From NCBI GenBank assembly GCA_963573315.1, contig OY752153.1, positions 1,240,001 through 1,304,000 on the forward strand: 64,000 nt of DNA. The letters run 5' to 3'. Source of the DNA: Entomortierella parvispora (taxonomy: Eukaryota; Mortierellomycota; Mortierellomycetes; Mortierellales; Mortierellaceae). Within the stretch, counting starts at the first letter, position 1. Each line of letters opens with the position of its first letter. Positions 34,741-45,269 of this stretch are shown here, one piece after another. The translations under genes and the position numbers were made by a program. The notes beneath the pieces are model-generated. The model did no database searches. It saw only the letters and a list, made by a program, of their open reading frames with translations, and had not been told where the DNA came from.

Positions 34741-35490
34741 ATGGGGGCCAAAGATCAAAGATCTATATGACCGAAACAAAGAGGAGAGGAGGAATGTTTG
34801 GTTAATACGTGCTGTCATGAAGAAGAGTGAAGGGATACCGAGTTCAAGACATCTCAAGTTGCCTTTTGGTTGTGCTTGGCCATTTGGGTTCGGGATCGGA
34901 CTGCCATGGGTATGGAGGTGGACTTGACTGCCGTGCTCGACATTTCTGTAGTGGGGAGCAAGGGACTTTGGGCCAAGGTCGCACCAGAGACAGGAGACTC
35001 TCTCGGGAGGACAAAGCTGTGCTGGGCCTTGTTGTGTGCCAGTTACAGCGGATTATCTTGAGGTCAGAGTTGAGTCTGAGAGGACAGACCACCTCGGGGC
35101 CAAGGTGTGGCCAAAGAAGGTGGATGTCTTTTGGCATGCATTCTTGGGGGCCAGTGTGGGGACCAAAGGAGGAGGTGGGCCAGTAGGATCTGGACATAAC
35201 ATTCAGGACCGCCGAGTTTGAGGCCGAAGCTGAACCAGAGAGAGCCTTCGTTCTTGGAGTCAAAGCAGAAGCAGAGGAAGCACTTCTTGGGCTGGGGCGG
35301 GATCAGAGAAGGCAGACGGATGGGCACCGGGGCCAAGTTTTGGACGGGCAAGCCAGGACGGGCGAGTCAGAGATGGCAGGCCCTTTTACGTCCGACATCC
35401 GAGGCAGGACCAAAGCCGGAGAGCTTGAGGTCATCGCTGTGGTCGCCAAGGCCAAGGAAGATGGCATGACCGAGGGCAGATGGACCAAAG

Positions 35491-35550
35491 GCAGCAGGGC
35501 CAGAAGCGGCAGGGCCAGAAGCGGCAGGGCCAGAAGCGGCAGGGTCAAGG
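35491..35550. repeat. 15-bp tandem repeat (GGCAGGGCCAGAAGC) in the element arm
   Basis: GGCAGGGCCAGAAGC occurs three to four times in a row in copy 1. The matching part of copy 2 (about 62574-62600) has fewer units, so this repeat varies between element copies. Confidence 0.8.
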
Positions 35551-37089
35551 CGGCAGGCTGAAAGGCAGCGGGTCCGAGGTAGCGGAGTCAAAGGCAGCAG
35601 GACCAAAGTCAATAGGACCGAGGCAGCAGGTCCGAAGACAGTAGGACGGAAGGCAGCAGGACCGAGGAAGCAGGACCGAGGCAGCAGGACTAAAGGCGGC
35701 TGGACCAAAGGCGGCTGGACCGAGGTCGTCATGGAGGCATGCTTGATGCTGGCCAAGGGGGAGATCGCAGCATGGAGGTCCGACTTGTGTGTGGAATGAA
35801 GTGGAGTGGAGTTGAGTGGGGTGGAGAAGAAGGATGGGAGGCAAAGAGCGAATCATCGCTCCTTTTATACGAAAGGCGGCTTTTTGTTTTTGAAAATGGG
35901 CCAAAAATCGTTTTCAATTTTTTGGAGTGGGAAGCAAAATAACGACAGAGACGCGTTGCATGGGAGGAGACATGGACTGATGGATGAAGGAGGGGGGAGA
36001 AAGACGATTGGGCCAGCAGACCGTGGAGATAAGGTATTTAGAATGGACTTCAGCTAATTCAATGACGCATCACACGGGACCGTGTCCTTTTCGTTGTGTC
36101 CGTGTCTCATCACTCTCGTCCGCAGTCGATAACCATTCAGTCGTTGCGGACTGAATGGCTGCAACGCGTCTTTGTTTTCGCTTTCACCCCAAATCTGTTT
36201 TTGGGCCAAATTTCAAAAACGGGCAAAAAACGAAAAACGAAAACAAAAAAGCACATCGCGGTCATTGTTCTTGCTTTCAAGCCACTGCCAAGAGCTGCTC
36301 CTCATACGAAAGTGATCTTGACCTCCACTCTCTCTTCTCCTCATCCGTCTTCTTCACTCCACTCTACTCCACTCTACTCCACTCTTCCACACATCCAAAA
36401 GCACACCACCGACAAAGCACTTCGGCCGGTCCTGTCTCGTCCGCAAAAGAGGCAGCTCCCTCCGGCCCACCTGGCCTCGGTCACGAAACAAGTGCTCTTT
36501 TAGACTTGGTTTCGGCTGCAAAGCTGCTTCTTGGACTCAGCCTGCCCTGTCTGGTCCCACTAGGACTCAAGAACTAGCTCCCTTTCCCCAGTTTCGGTGC
36601 CAAGAACATAGTCTTTCTCTAGCCCAACTTTGACCCCAAAACTGACGGTCGCGAGTATTTATACCCTGGCCTTCCTTGTCCTATATCCGCCTTCTCGGGT
36701 TCCCCATACGGCTCCAAGATGGCCTCCCTGCTCTGGCTCGGCCCCGTCGCACTTTTCTCAATCTGACACCTGACCTCCAGGTAGTCTACAGTTTCTGGCA
36801 TGCAGCCTGGTCTGTAGCCTTGGTGCTTGAGGTAGTTGCTGTCTCCGATGCAACTTGACCTCAAATACCTTTGCCTTCACTACAGAATGTCGGGCACGCC
36901 CAGCCAAATCCACACCACTGCCCTTGGTGGTCCAATCCTGAAAGCAAGAAGCCAAGTACAACCAAAAGGCAAGCTGTTGAAAAGTATTGAAATATGTATC
37001 CCTTCATTCCTGTTAACGACTGCTTCATATTGATCGAATGCTCTTCTTATCTGGATATCTAGCTCTTTGGTTTTTGGTCTTTGGTCCCA

Positions 37090-37437
37090 TCAAAGAATCA
37101 AGTAACAAAAAACAAAAAAAGAGAGAAAACTTCCTTGTTCATCCCCCTCCCTTAGATTAGTGGGTTAGTTTAGTTAGTTTAGGTGTTTTACCGCAGGGTA
37201 CGTCAGGCCGCCGATGGATGTTGATGGCTGCCAGGCTAGGCGTGCGGATCCCTACGGGGGTTCGAGAACATGGGTACTTCTTCATAAGAACGTATTCCAT
37301 GGCCACGCATAGATGCCGACAAGGGGTGATCAACACTCATACCAAACATCGGCACGGTACCTGAGGCGGGCTAGTTTAGAAACCTCTCTTCCCCAAAGCA
37401 CTCTACCAAATACAAATGTTTTCTCTCTTTTAATCAG
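37090..37437 (-). repeat. Right terminal inverted repeat of palindromic element copy 1
   Basis: Inverted partner of 34393-34740, matching base for base over most of its length, including GAACATGGGTACTTCTTCAT and the GGTACCTGAGGCGGGCTAG segment. Confidence 0.9.
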
Positions 37438-38799
37438 ACACCTTCAACATGAGAACAGTTGATAGAAGGGGGACAAAGAAGGATGTAGGTGCAGTTGAAC
37501 TGAGAGTTTGGTATTGTCCGCAACCTTTCTACGTCTCGTCTCTCATGCTCAAATAGCCGCTCTGTGGACAGTCCGTCACCCTGGCACAGTCGTGGCCGTG
37601 CGTGTCTGTTTGGATTGTTAAAGGTCGAGAGAAGGAGCAGGACAATGATAGAAGCGCACGGGATGAAGGAGGAAAAGAGATCATTGCAGTCTGGGAATAA
37701 AGATGGAGTGAGGGGTTTGGAGACATGGAAGTATGAACGCATGGGAGCGGGGACACATGGAGGCATGGAGGCATGGACGCAAAGAGCGCGCTTCGCCCAA
37801 AAAGTTGTGAGCCCACTCATTTTTTCCTTGCTGACTCTTCCTAGCACTTGTGATAGGACGAAAGCGAGACTGAGGAGAGTTGACTTTGTCACATACAACT
37901 CTTCTGCCTCCTCGTCGTCGCTGCCTCTGGTTCATGACAACAGGGTTCATTAGGAAAGTCCACCGAGATTCAAGAGATAACGTTTATTCTGCTATGGGAG
38001 AGCAAACACAAGCGTAGGCCATCAAGTGTTGGCAACAATGGCCTTTTCAACCCATCCTTTTGGGCACCCCAATGGCACCTGGTTATGGACGATACGGGAT
38101 AAAGGAAACAAGTAGGTCTTTCACTGGCGATGATCATACGAACAAGCCCCCTCTCACCCCAAACCTGTGCACAAAAAAAAGTGGAAGGAAGCTCCACTTG
38201 TTCTGCTGCAGGTGAAGGCCGTGAAGCACACTTTCAGTTTGCATGTGGTTCATCCTATGTATAATCTAAGCAAGCTGACGCTAGAAGACAATGTGGTTTT
38301 TGAGCACACGAAATTTAAAAAATCGTGGATCACTGGTCCCTGGGGCCAAAGAGTGTCAAAGCGTGGCAGACTATCTTGAGCGTTTCAACCACAGCGGCTG
38401 TTTGTGACACATTGCTCGAAACCACAGGGATTGACCGTTTGAACACTTTCCCCCTCTTTCTTTCTGTCTTCGTTTACCAACACTTCCATTCGTCCATTCC
38501 ACTACTAATACCGCCACCATTACCACCTCCACCACCATCCCGTCATTCATCCCCTTGTGAATTGAAGACAGCTTTTACCAATATCCCCCACTCTTACAGC
38601 ACAGCTACCTAAAATCTCTCTTCCTCTAGAGGATCGGCAGGACAAGTAATGATATCGGATAAGAGTCGAGATTCACAAGTTGATTCAAAGACTGACTTCG
38701 CGAAGAATGAATAGAACTTCATAAAGTGCGACCATCAGTTGTTGAACGCAACAGCTGCCATTACCACCACCACTACCACCACGACGTAAATTCGATAAA
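37438..38799. other. Spacer right of the element, with an ATGGAGGC minisatellite
   Basis: No gene is recognised. Around 37723-37795 there is a run of ATGGAGGC/ATGGACGC-like units followed by GCGCGCTTCGCCCAAA. The same two blocks occur in the same order next to element copy 2 (about 61455-61570, inverted). (CCACCA)n-type runs occur at 38513-38540 and 38765-38782. Confidence 0.5.
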
Positions 38800-39303
38800 A
38801 TGGGAAAGTCCAAGTTGGAAAAAGAGACTGAACAAGCAGTGCGCATCGTCACTACAGAGCTGGACAAGATGGGTTATAACGTGCGATTGACCGAGATCAC
38901 CAGTCTAGGCAAATTCAAAGCTGCGGCCCTGCTGTTGCATCAGGACCACAGCCTGGCTTTTATCTCGACCGTTCACAGCAAGGAGGTCCAGGAAAAATTC
39001 GGTCTGCCCAAGAACTCGTGCCTGATCTTGGAACGCGACAAATACTATTTCTTCCCGGTGAAATCCGACCCTAATATGATCCAGGCCGTCGCGCGGTCCA
39101 TCGGGAGGGCACCGCCACAACTTATCTGTTCGATTTGCAAGGCTCGGACCGAGAAGTTTTGTTGGAGATGCCTAGCAGGTGCATGTATCCAGTGTGTCAA
39201 GAAAAAATCGACAGACTTGCAGCTGTACTACCAATGTCCCACCTGTGGCACCAAAAACGCGATCGACGAGATGAAGAATGATAAAAAGCAAAAGAAAAGG
39301 TAG
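38800..39303 (+). CDS. Small zinc-binding (RING/treble-clef-like) protein, 167 residues
   Basis: Single exon from ATG 38800. The N-terminal half (1-105) is a helix/strand domain (LDKMGYNVRLTEITSLGKFK; LILERDKYYFFPVKSD). The C-terminal half has eight cysteines in pairs: CSICKA, FCWRCLAGACIQC and QCPTC, resembling a zinc ribbon or RING-like fold that would bind two zinc ions. It ends in a lysine-rich tail (KNDKKQKKR) that may be nuclear. I do not recognise a named family. It is the only clearly intact plus-strand gene between 27 and 53 kb. Confidence 0.8.
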   Translation: MGKSKLEKETEQAVRIVTTELDKMGYNVRLTEITSLGKFKAAALLLHQDHSLAFISTVHSKEVQEKFGLPKNSCLILERDKYYFFPVKSDPNMIQAVARSIGRAPPQLICSICKARTEKFCWRCLAGACIQCVKKKSTDLQLYYQCPTCGTKNAIDEMKNDKKQKKR

Positions 39304-39829
39304 AATCGCGGTACAACTTGCCCATTTCTCGTGCTCAAAGGGTAATAAAAGCTTGCATTTGTTGCTTGGTTATAGTCGTGTCTTTGTAAGGTGGTCGCAA
39401 TGGATATTGCTGATAGTGGGATCGACAGTGCTGCTTTTTTTGGGGTCTTTTGTGAGTGCCAAGGGCAGGTACCACCGACGGGTGGCTTGGCTCGCAGCAA
39501 CAATAGGGCCAAACCACCAGCGCCACTCCACCAAGCTTTTTCTTTGTTGTTTCCTCCACAACCCGACTGCCATTGCCAACCACTCCTGCATCTCTTTCCA
39601 ACCCTCAACTGTCCGTGTCCTATTCATCACCCAGGTCCCATCCAGCGCCGCCGTTCTTTGACCTTTGCAATATGCTCAAACTATCCCTTCGCCCCCCACT
39701 CCTCGTGGTACACTGCCCTTCATGTCCTAACACGAGGCGCTGCCGCTGATCTGTAATCATCAACATAATAGCGTCCTTACAAGAACCATTCTAACACCCC
39801 TGGCCATTCCTAACCTTTGCTTTTTCAGG
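39304..39829. other. Spacer after the zinc-binding gene
   Basis: Open frames on both strands overlap here, but none has a domain, a matching exon or a consistent codon pattern. No gene is called. Confidence 0.4.
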
Positions 39830-40410
39830 AAAAGACCGATGGGCTCTCCCGACCACCAATATCTATTATCGAAACGTTATACGCCATTGGTGGACAGCCC
39901 TCGGCTCTAGAGTCTATTGAAGTGGAGTTTCTTTCATTGAAATGAACTTCAAAAACCACCAAAACGAACATGGGCGGTATTAGCAGCAGACCAGAGTTCA
40001 CCTCTATGATCGACTCGAAGTGAACAATTCCATCCCCTCCTGCCAACAATCTTTGAAAAAGACGTAACCGTCGCAATCGCAGTCGGTTCCACATCGCTCA
40101 TGGGCTTTGTGGACCTCATTGACACCTCTGCCAACTTTTCAAATCGTTTCGGTGTCAATGTGAAGCTCGCAATTGTCAAAGATACCAGCTGCAGGCTGCT
40201 ATGAAGACAATGTTGAAGTGCGCCCTGGACGTTCATGAGCCGGTGATTGGAATACCTCAATTTTTCTGTCTCCAATGAGGATTTGCGCCTGTTTATTAAA
40301 GCTCTTCCTTTTCTAGTTACTCTGTCTGACTTTTCAAGGTTGTGCTGAAGCATTGAGCCTTCGCGACACAAGTACTCATAATGGTCGGACATTCCTGTAT
40401 TCCGCTCCAC
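39830..40410 (-). pseudogene. F-box/LRR-family fragment
   Basis: The minus-strand frame 40410-39949 contains SLQLVSLTIASFTLTPKRFE followed by KLAEVSMRS, which reads as a leucine-rich repeat of the F-box/LRR type, but there is no F-box. The frame then changes to MWNRLRLRRLRLFQRLL (from 40094), where the peptides overlap in register, and runs to 39825. A truncated, frameshifted copy is the simplest reading. Confidence 0.45.
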
Positions 40411-41382
40411 TTCCGTGAAAGGTACTCTTTCCTGTCATAGGGCCAGAGTTTTTTTGCAAGGTCAGGTAACTTTCAAAGCTTTGATTCGTGAGAGTCCAGC
40501 GAAACACAAGTATTAAACATCGTTTTCTCACTTGTTTGTGCTAGGGAAACACTGTTTCAAAAGCAGTCGCCGTAGACTTGGGCGCGCTCAAGATGATAGA
40601 CGTCTGTGCCATCCCACGACTCATAGAAAAACCTAGTCAAAGAACACCTAGAGCTGTGGATGAGAGGCAATGAGTCTTCACAGTTGTGAGTCAATTGGCT
40701 ATTGAAATGGAGGAAAGGAGACTGAAATCTCGGGGCTTGGAGCACAAGTATATTAGTGCCGTAGATTCTAATAAGCAACAGTCATCTTTCCGCCCAATTC
40801 TGACCCTTGACCCTCTTCCTCTCCGAGCCATTACTCTGATAAACTAACCATTAGCTATTTACAGGTGGGGGCCATCAGCCATAAACCATTTCTATGACAA
40901 GTGCTTCTTGAGATCCCAGTTTGGGTGAGAAGGTCTCCTTTTTTTGTACTGTGGCTTAGCAACGCCCAAATGAGGGCGTGATTCCAAAAAAGGAGAGCAA
41001 TGTGAAGAAAGATTTCGCGCTCCGAACTCGGGTGTGTCATGCTCTTTGTTCGAGTCGTTGTTTGTTAACCAGGGACCACGCTTAAAGAGCGTTTCTGTCT
41101 CTTTTCCAGAGAACAACACCCGACGGACTGAAACCTTTTGTGGTGGTGTTTGTCTTTCAATCTCGGAGCCCACCGCAGTACGAATACAAAGGAAGCGAAT
41201 AACTGCAACCGTCCATGTCCGAGGCTTGCTTTTTATTTTGTTTTTTTTTACTGTTGTTTGTCGATCAAATTGCCATCCTTCCATCCAAGAGCTCTTTATG
41301 TTTGCTTGGGCCAGCCAAGAAAAAAGAAGCGCATCCTTCTCCACACACGCGACCATGACTTTTTCCATCCAGCCTTGCCGGT
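40411..41382. other. Spacer between LRR remnants
   Basis: Short unconnected frames only (for example 40557-40778 minus and 41034-41462 plus). No domain is recognised; this may be further decayed LRR sequence. Confidence 0.4.
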
Positions 41383-42427
41383 TTATGAGCTCTGAAGATC
41401 CAAGCGTCTCAACGACTCCAATATCTGGTCAAACTCAGCCGAGGGCAGATTTCCTTGGGTGATCGAAGAGGCAAAGAGCGAAATCCTTCTGACTGGCAAC
41501 TGGGATTGCTGGATAGTTTTCTCCACAGCACTTAACAAAGGACCATCCGAGTGTCTTGGAAACACAAACGATTCCAATCGAGGGCAGGTTTGCAAAATTG
41601 CTGACAGGGCTAACCCGTCATCCAAGATGAGCGTCCCAGACAAGTCAAGACTGATCAATGCTGGCGGAACGATTGGCTTTAGTGGCAGAGCCAATGTATC
41701 AGGGTCATCGATCCATGGCATCTCCAGAATATTCAAACGCAAAAGCCTGGGACACCCCACGAGAAGCTTGAAAATAATGTTTTCAACCCCTTGAGCACGG
41801 CTTGTCACCGCATGTGCTGTCGCTCCAAAAGTCAACTCTCGTAGCTCTGACAAAGTTGCGAGCGCGTCAGTGACGGCCATCATGTTGAGATGGGGCGTTC
41901 TTCCATTGAGCTCAAGCGAAACACGGGAGAGCCGTCGATGGCGCTCAATCGCTGGAACGAGAGCCTTGGGAATGTTTCGAAGGGATTTGGAAGCTTTCAT
42001 GATCCTGCGCGTGTTCCCAAGTCGTATTCTTGAGGTAAGAGAAGGGGTGGAACTTTAGTTCTTGTAGATTCTCACAGGGATACTTACCTAGCAATTGAAT
42101 CGTTGCCATTGAAGATGTTGACAAGGACTGAATCTCAAAATTGTTCTTTCGGAATGCTCCCAAAATCAATTCCTGGGATGTCTTGGGAATGCGGACAATT
42201 TGGTATTGGGTCAATTGTCCAGTTGTCTCTGACAGGATTCTTTGTTGTCGGCAGTCAAAATCATGCAGTAGGATCCTTTTCCAGAACGCTGGGAGACAGA
42301 TTTCACGCGTATCCCGGCTGGCGAGGCAAAGGTTGGCCAAAGAGTCTTGGTCGAGGAAGTCACATATGAGATTGGACACCTCTAAAGGAACCGGAAGTAC
42401 GCTATTGGCGTCCAGATTGCGTAACAT
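41383..42427 (-). pseudogene. F-box/LRR-like gene 3 with a frame break
   Basis: It starts at ATG 42425-42427 with a good F-box: LPVPLEVSNLICDFLDQDSL then ANLCLASRDTREICLPAFWK. The frame ends at 41945, while the LRR part continues in another frame from about 42000 (MKASKSLRNIPKALVPAIER ... LNILEMPWIDD ... LISLDLSGTLILDDGLALSA) to a stop at 41383. A 49-nt intron with a poor GTTCCA donor could join the frames in phase (ELK|IMKAS), so it may be functional. Otherwise it is a single frameshift. At about 340 residues it is much shorter than F-box 1 and 2. Confidence 0.6.
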
Positions 42428-42907
42428 CTTCAGAGTGGTAGATGAGAATCAGCGTGTAAAGAACTGTAGAGGGGGAGAGCCGTAGAGAGAGAGAAAAAGG
42501 TGGGAGGCATCCTATCCAAATCGGTCTATTTAAGTAGAGACTAGGGACAAGCCGTCATTGCGGGAGCTATAATTGGTTCCCACCATAAGTCGTTGTGGTA
42601 CCACTGCGAATGGGCATTGCGGCAACCTCGTAAAAAAGCCAGTTGGTTATGAAGGAATAAAAGAGGAAAGTGGGACAAAGCATCCAGTGGTGTTGGCTTT
42701 CGGCATTTGGTCCCTTGATCAACAGCTCATCTCAGCCCTGTCCATAATACGAACACCAAAAACACACAACTTCCCAGCATGCTTCACTACGCAGCACATA
42801 TGATCTGCACACATTGACTTTTTATTGTAGCCTTGTTGAAAAATAGCCAAAAGAGAACATATATCAACAAGAAACGAATCCTTCCCTCTGCATTTTTGTC
42901 TCGTCGT
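42428..42907. other. Spacer upstream of F-box gene 3
   Basis: Upstream region of F-box gene 3 and 3' side of the next pseudogene. No other feature is seen. Confidence 0.5.
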
Positions 42908-44650
42908 TCATCTCTTGTGAGGATAAAGGTTTGTATCACGATATTTCCCTAGCTCCGGCGACCAGAACGAATCAGTACGAAATTGGATGTCCTCCAATTG
43001 GGCCAGCTGGCCGATCTCCCACTCAAGGTATTCGCCCACCATTTTCTCAATAGACACCTGGTTCTTACTCTCCTCGGTAGGCAGCTTATTACGAAAATGA
43101 TATTTCAAAAGCAACGACTCCATCCGCACAGATATTTCCAATGACTGAACCCTTCGGCATCTCCAAGGTAAAAGGCCCATCTCGTATCCCGCCTTCCTAT
43201 AGATTTCGCCAAGCCCATCTTCCTTCTTTTCCTGTAGTAGATCCCGGGGTCCCACCAACAGATGCGTTCGATGTGAGCTCTCGATTGTCCACACAGCACA
43301 TGCCCTGAGTAACTCAAGTCCTGTAATCGAGGCAGGGACTGCGACAAACTCCTACAAAGGCATGGCGATCGCGGCTAAATCGAGCTCTGTCAAAATTGGC
43401 CCATGGTAGCGGAGGAGACTGTGATAGACGGGCGGTAAATCAGGGAGTTCGATACTTGAAAGGTTGATATCTTCTATAAACAGAGTTTTCAGTCGGAAGC
43501 CATGCTCGCTAGATCTTGTTGTGTCCGGCGAGGCCTTTTCCAGAAGTAAGAGTCCATCGCCGCTATCAGTCTTAGACTCAATAGGCGCGAATGGATCAAG
43601 TAGTTTCAAGGTCCAGTCCATAGGACAAGTGCTGATTTCATTGCTGGATATCTTTGAGGTGCGATAGATAAGGACAGTTCTCGTGCAGACAGTCCCTGAA
43701 GGCGGATATCCGTTCGTATGGATCAAGCGTCTCTAAATCCAGACGATTCAGTAATGGGCACATCTCGAGAATGGGAAAAAGAACGGAAATATCTCCTTGA
43801 GGTAAGAACTGAATGTTGAGGGAGCAAATTCTAGTCGGGGTCTTGAGCGTCAATCCAGGCAGAAGGCTATGATCGTGATGTAGGTCCAGATCCATACCGT
43901 ACATAGATCTCAATCGGATGGCGCAACCACGCTTCATATCAGGATAAGTGCCTGGGCCGCTAACCATATTGCCTCCATCGGTCAGCATGTTGTTCCCGTC
44001 CAAAAGCCGACAAGCCCAGATGAATCGTTGATAATGTTCCGCCGAGTACATCCAGAAGTCACTGATGCCGATTCTTCTTAGCTTCGGGTGATTCTCAATG
44101 ACTTGACACAGACGTTCAAAGATTGCCTTGTCCAGATACGATAGATGCAACCAAGCTTCTTCTAGTGTCTCGTGCAACTCTATGAACCTGAGCAGACCTG
44201 TGACCTCTGTCCTGTTCCGTTCTTTGACATCCCTCTTTCTGGAAGGCCAAAGTTAAGAGTTCGTAGGCCAGGAAACAGAGGCGTGGCACCAGAGTTTCTC
44301 ACATTCTGGATCTCACTACACACTTCTGCGTCCTCGACATTGTCTCTAATCAACTATCCGTAGACCTGAGGCAATTGGCCTGAACTTTGGACGTAGATAT
44401 CTTGCACCAGGTGAGTGCGGAGATGGAGCATTGCAGAGTTTGGGTCGAAACGGTAGACCTCGGTGCGGTAGTTGGTTAGTCGTCCGAATTGGACAACCCT
44501 CCAAACTTTAGGTAGAAAGATTTGGTGCCAAGACTTTGAGACAAGAACGCAGCTGTTAAAGTCCTTGAGTCCCAATGGGGTGGTGATGGCATCGAGGATG
44601 TGCCAGATGGCAAACGCGGATTCCATGGCTGAGAACGACATTGCGATTGA
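42908..44650 (-). pseudogene. Decayed F-box/LRR gene 4 (several stops and frameshifts)
   Basis: Reading from about 44640: an F-box start (IWHILDAITTPLGLKDFNSC, VLVSKSWHQIFLPKVWRVV), then an in-frame stop near 44354 after QVYG. Similar LRR coding (NVRNSGATPLFPGLRTLNFG) continues in the same frame to a second stop near 44200. The frame shifts to HETLEEAWLHLSYLDKAIFE (from 44177), shifts again near 43650 (CPYLSHLKDI to SSNEISTCPMDW), stops at 43352, and shifts once more to LPRLQDLSYSGHV and CAVWTIESSHRTHLL, ending at 42908. The total span fits a 580-residue F-box protein like 1 and 2. Multiple lesions make it clearly dead. Confidence 0.75.
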
Positions 44651-45269
44651 GATGACTGGTTGGCTGGCTGTACGGAGGAGAGAGAAGGGGCAGTCGTCCT
44701 GTTCCCCTGGCGACAGAAGAACGCAAAGGCGGTGCCACAGTTGGTCAGCTGTGAGGATCGATCCCGAGAGCAGCACGAGGCAGTTTGAAGCTGGTCTTCA
44801 GGGCGAACGCATTCTGTGCATAGGTGTCCTGCCTCCTGTAGCCCACCCGTGAGTCTAGCCAGCGATTGATCCAGGAATGTTGATTACAGGTCCAGTCAGT
44901 CATCCTTGGGTCCGGCATCCATCGTCCTGACCTCTCCTCATCTCAAGTGCAATTGCCTCCCAATGTGCGCCTTTGCCTCCCAATGTGCGCCTTTGCCTCA
45001 ATTGTCCTGAATCGCCTCATCCGATGCTATTTAATCTGAGCGGAGGTAGGAGTCACCGCCAGGGAAACCCTCTTCAAGAGAATACTTGCGCCATGGGAGT
45101 CCATTCGAATCCTGTCGTGTCATTTTGGGAGAGAAAGAGAAAGGAATGAGAAGAAGGTCGTGAAACAAAAAAGGCCAAAAAAAAAAAAAAAAAAACGCGC
45201 CGCCACCCCAGTTTAGCACGTTAATCTTATGTCGAGTCGAAAATTACATGTTTATTATTTTCATCGTTT
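44651..45269. other. Spacer with a 20-bp tandem duplication
   Basis: No gene is seen. TTGCCTCCCAATGTGCGCCT is present twice in a row (44953-44992). An A tract lies at 45178-45195. Confidence 0.6.

Larger units (their letters stand above)
34393..37437. mobile_element. Palindromic (foldback/TIR) element, copy 1, complete
   Basis: The left end CTGAATAAAAGAGAGAAAAC (34393) and right end (reverse complement CTGATTAAAAGAGAGAAAAC, ending 37437) begin inverted repeats of about 345 bp that are nearly identical. Weaker inverted similarity continues inward: DYLEVR-like sequence near 35055 mirrors 36775, and the GGCCAAAAATC region near 35900 mirrors 36215. The whole 3.05-kb unit is therefore an imperfect palindrome with its centre near 36060. 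No transposase-like ORF is present, so it is non-autonomous. The arms hold (GGCAGGGCCAGAA)n-type runs (35491-35550) and CACTCTACTC runs. A clear target-site duplication is not visible (GTATAC and ACACCT flank the ends). A second copy starts at 61793. Confidence 0.85.

Noticed and set aside
35491-35550. Possible CRISPR-like array in the tandem repeats of the palindromic element
   Set aside because: The units are contiguous with no spacers and the DNA is clearly eukaryotic.
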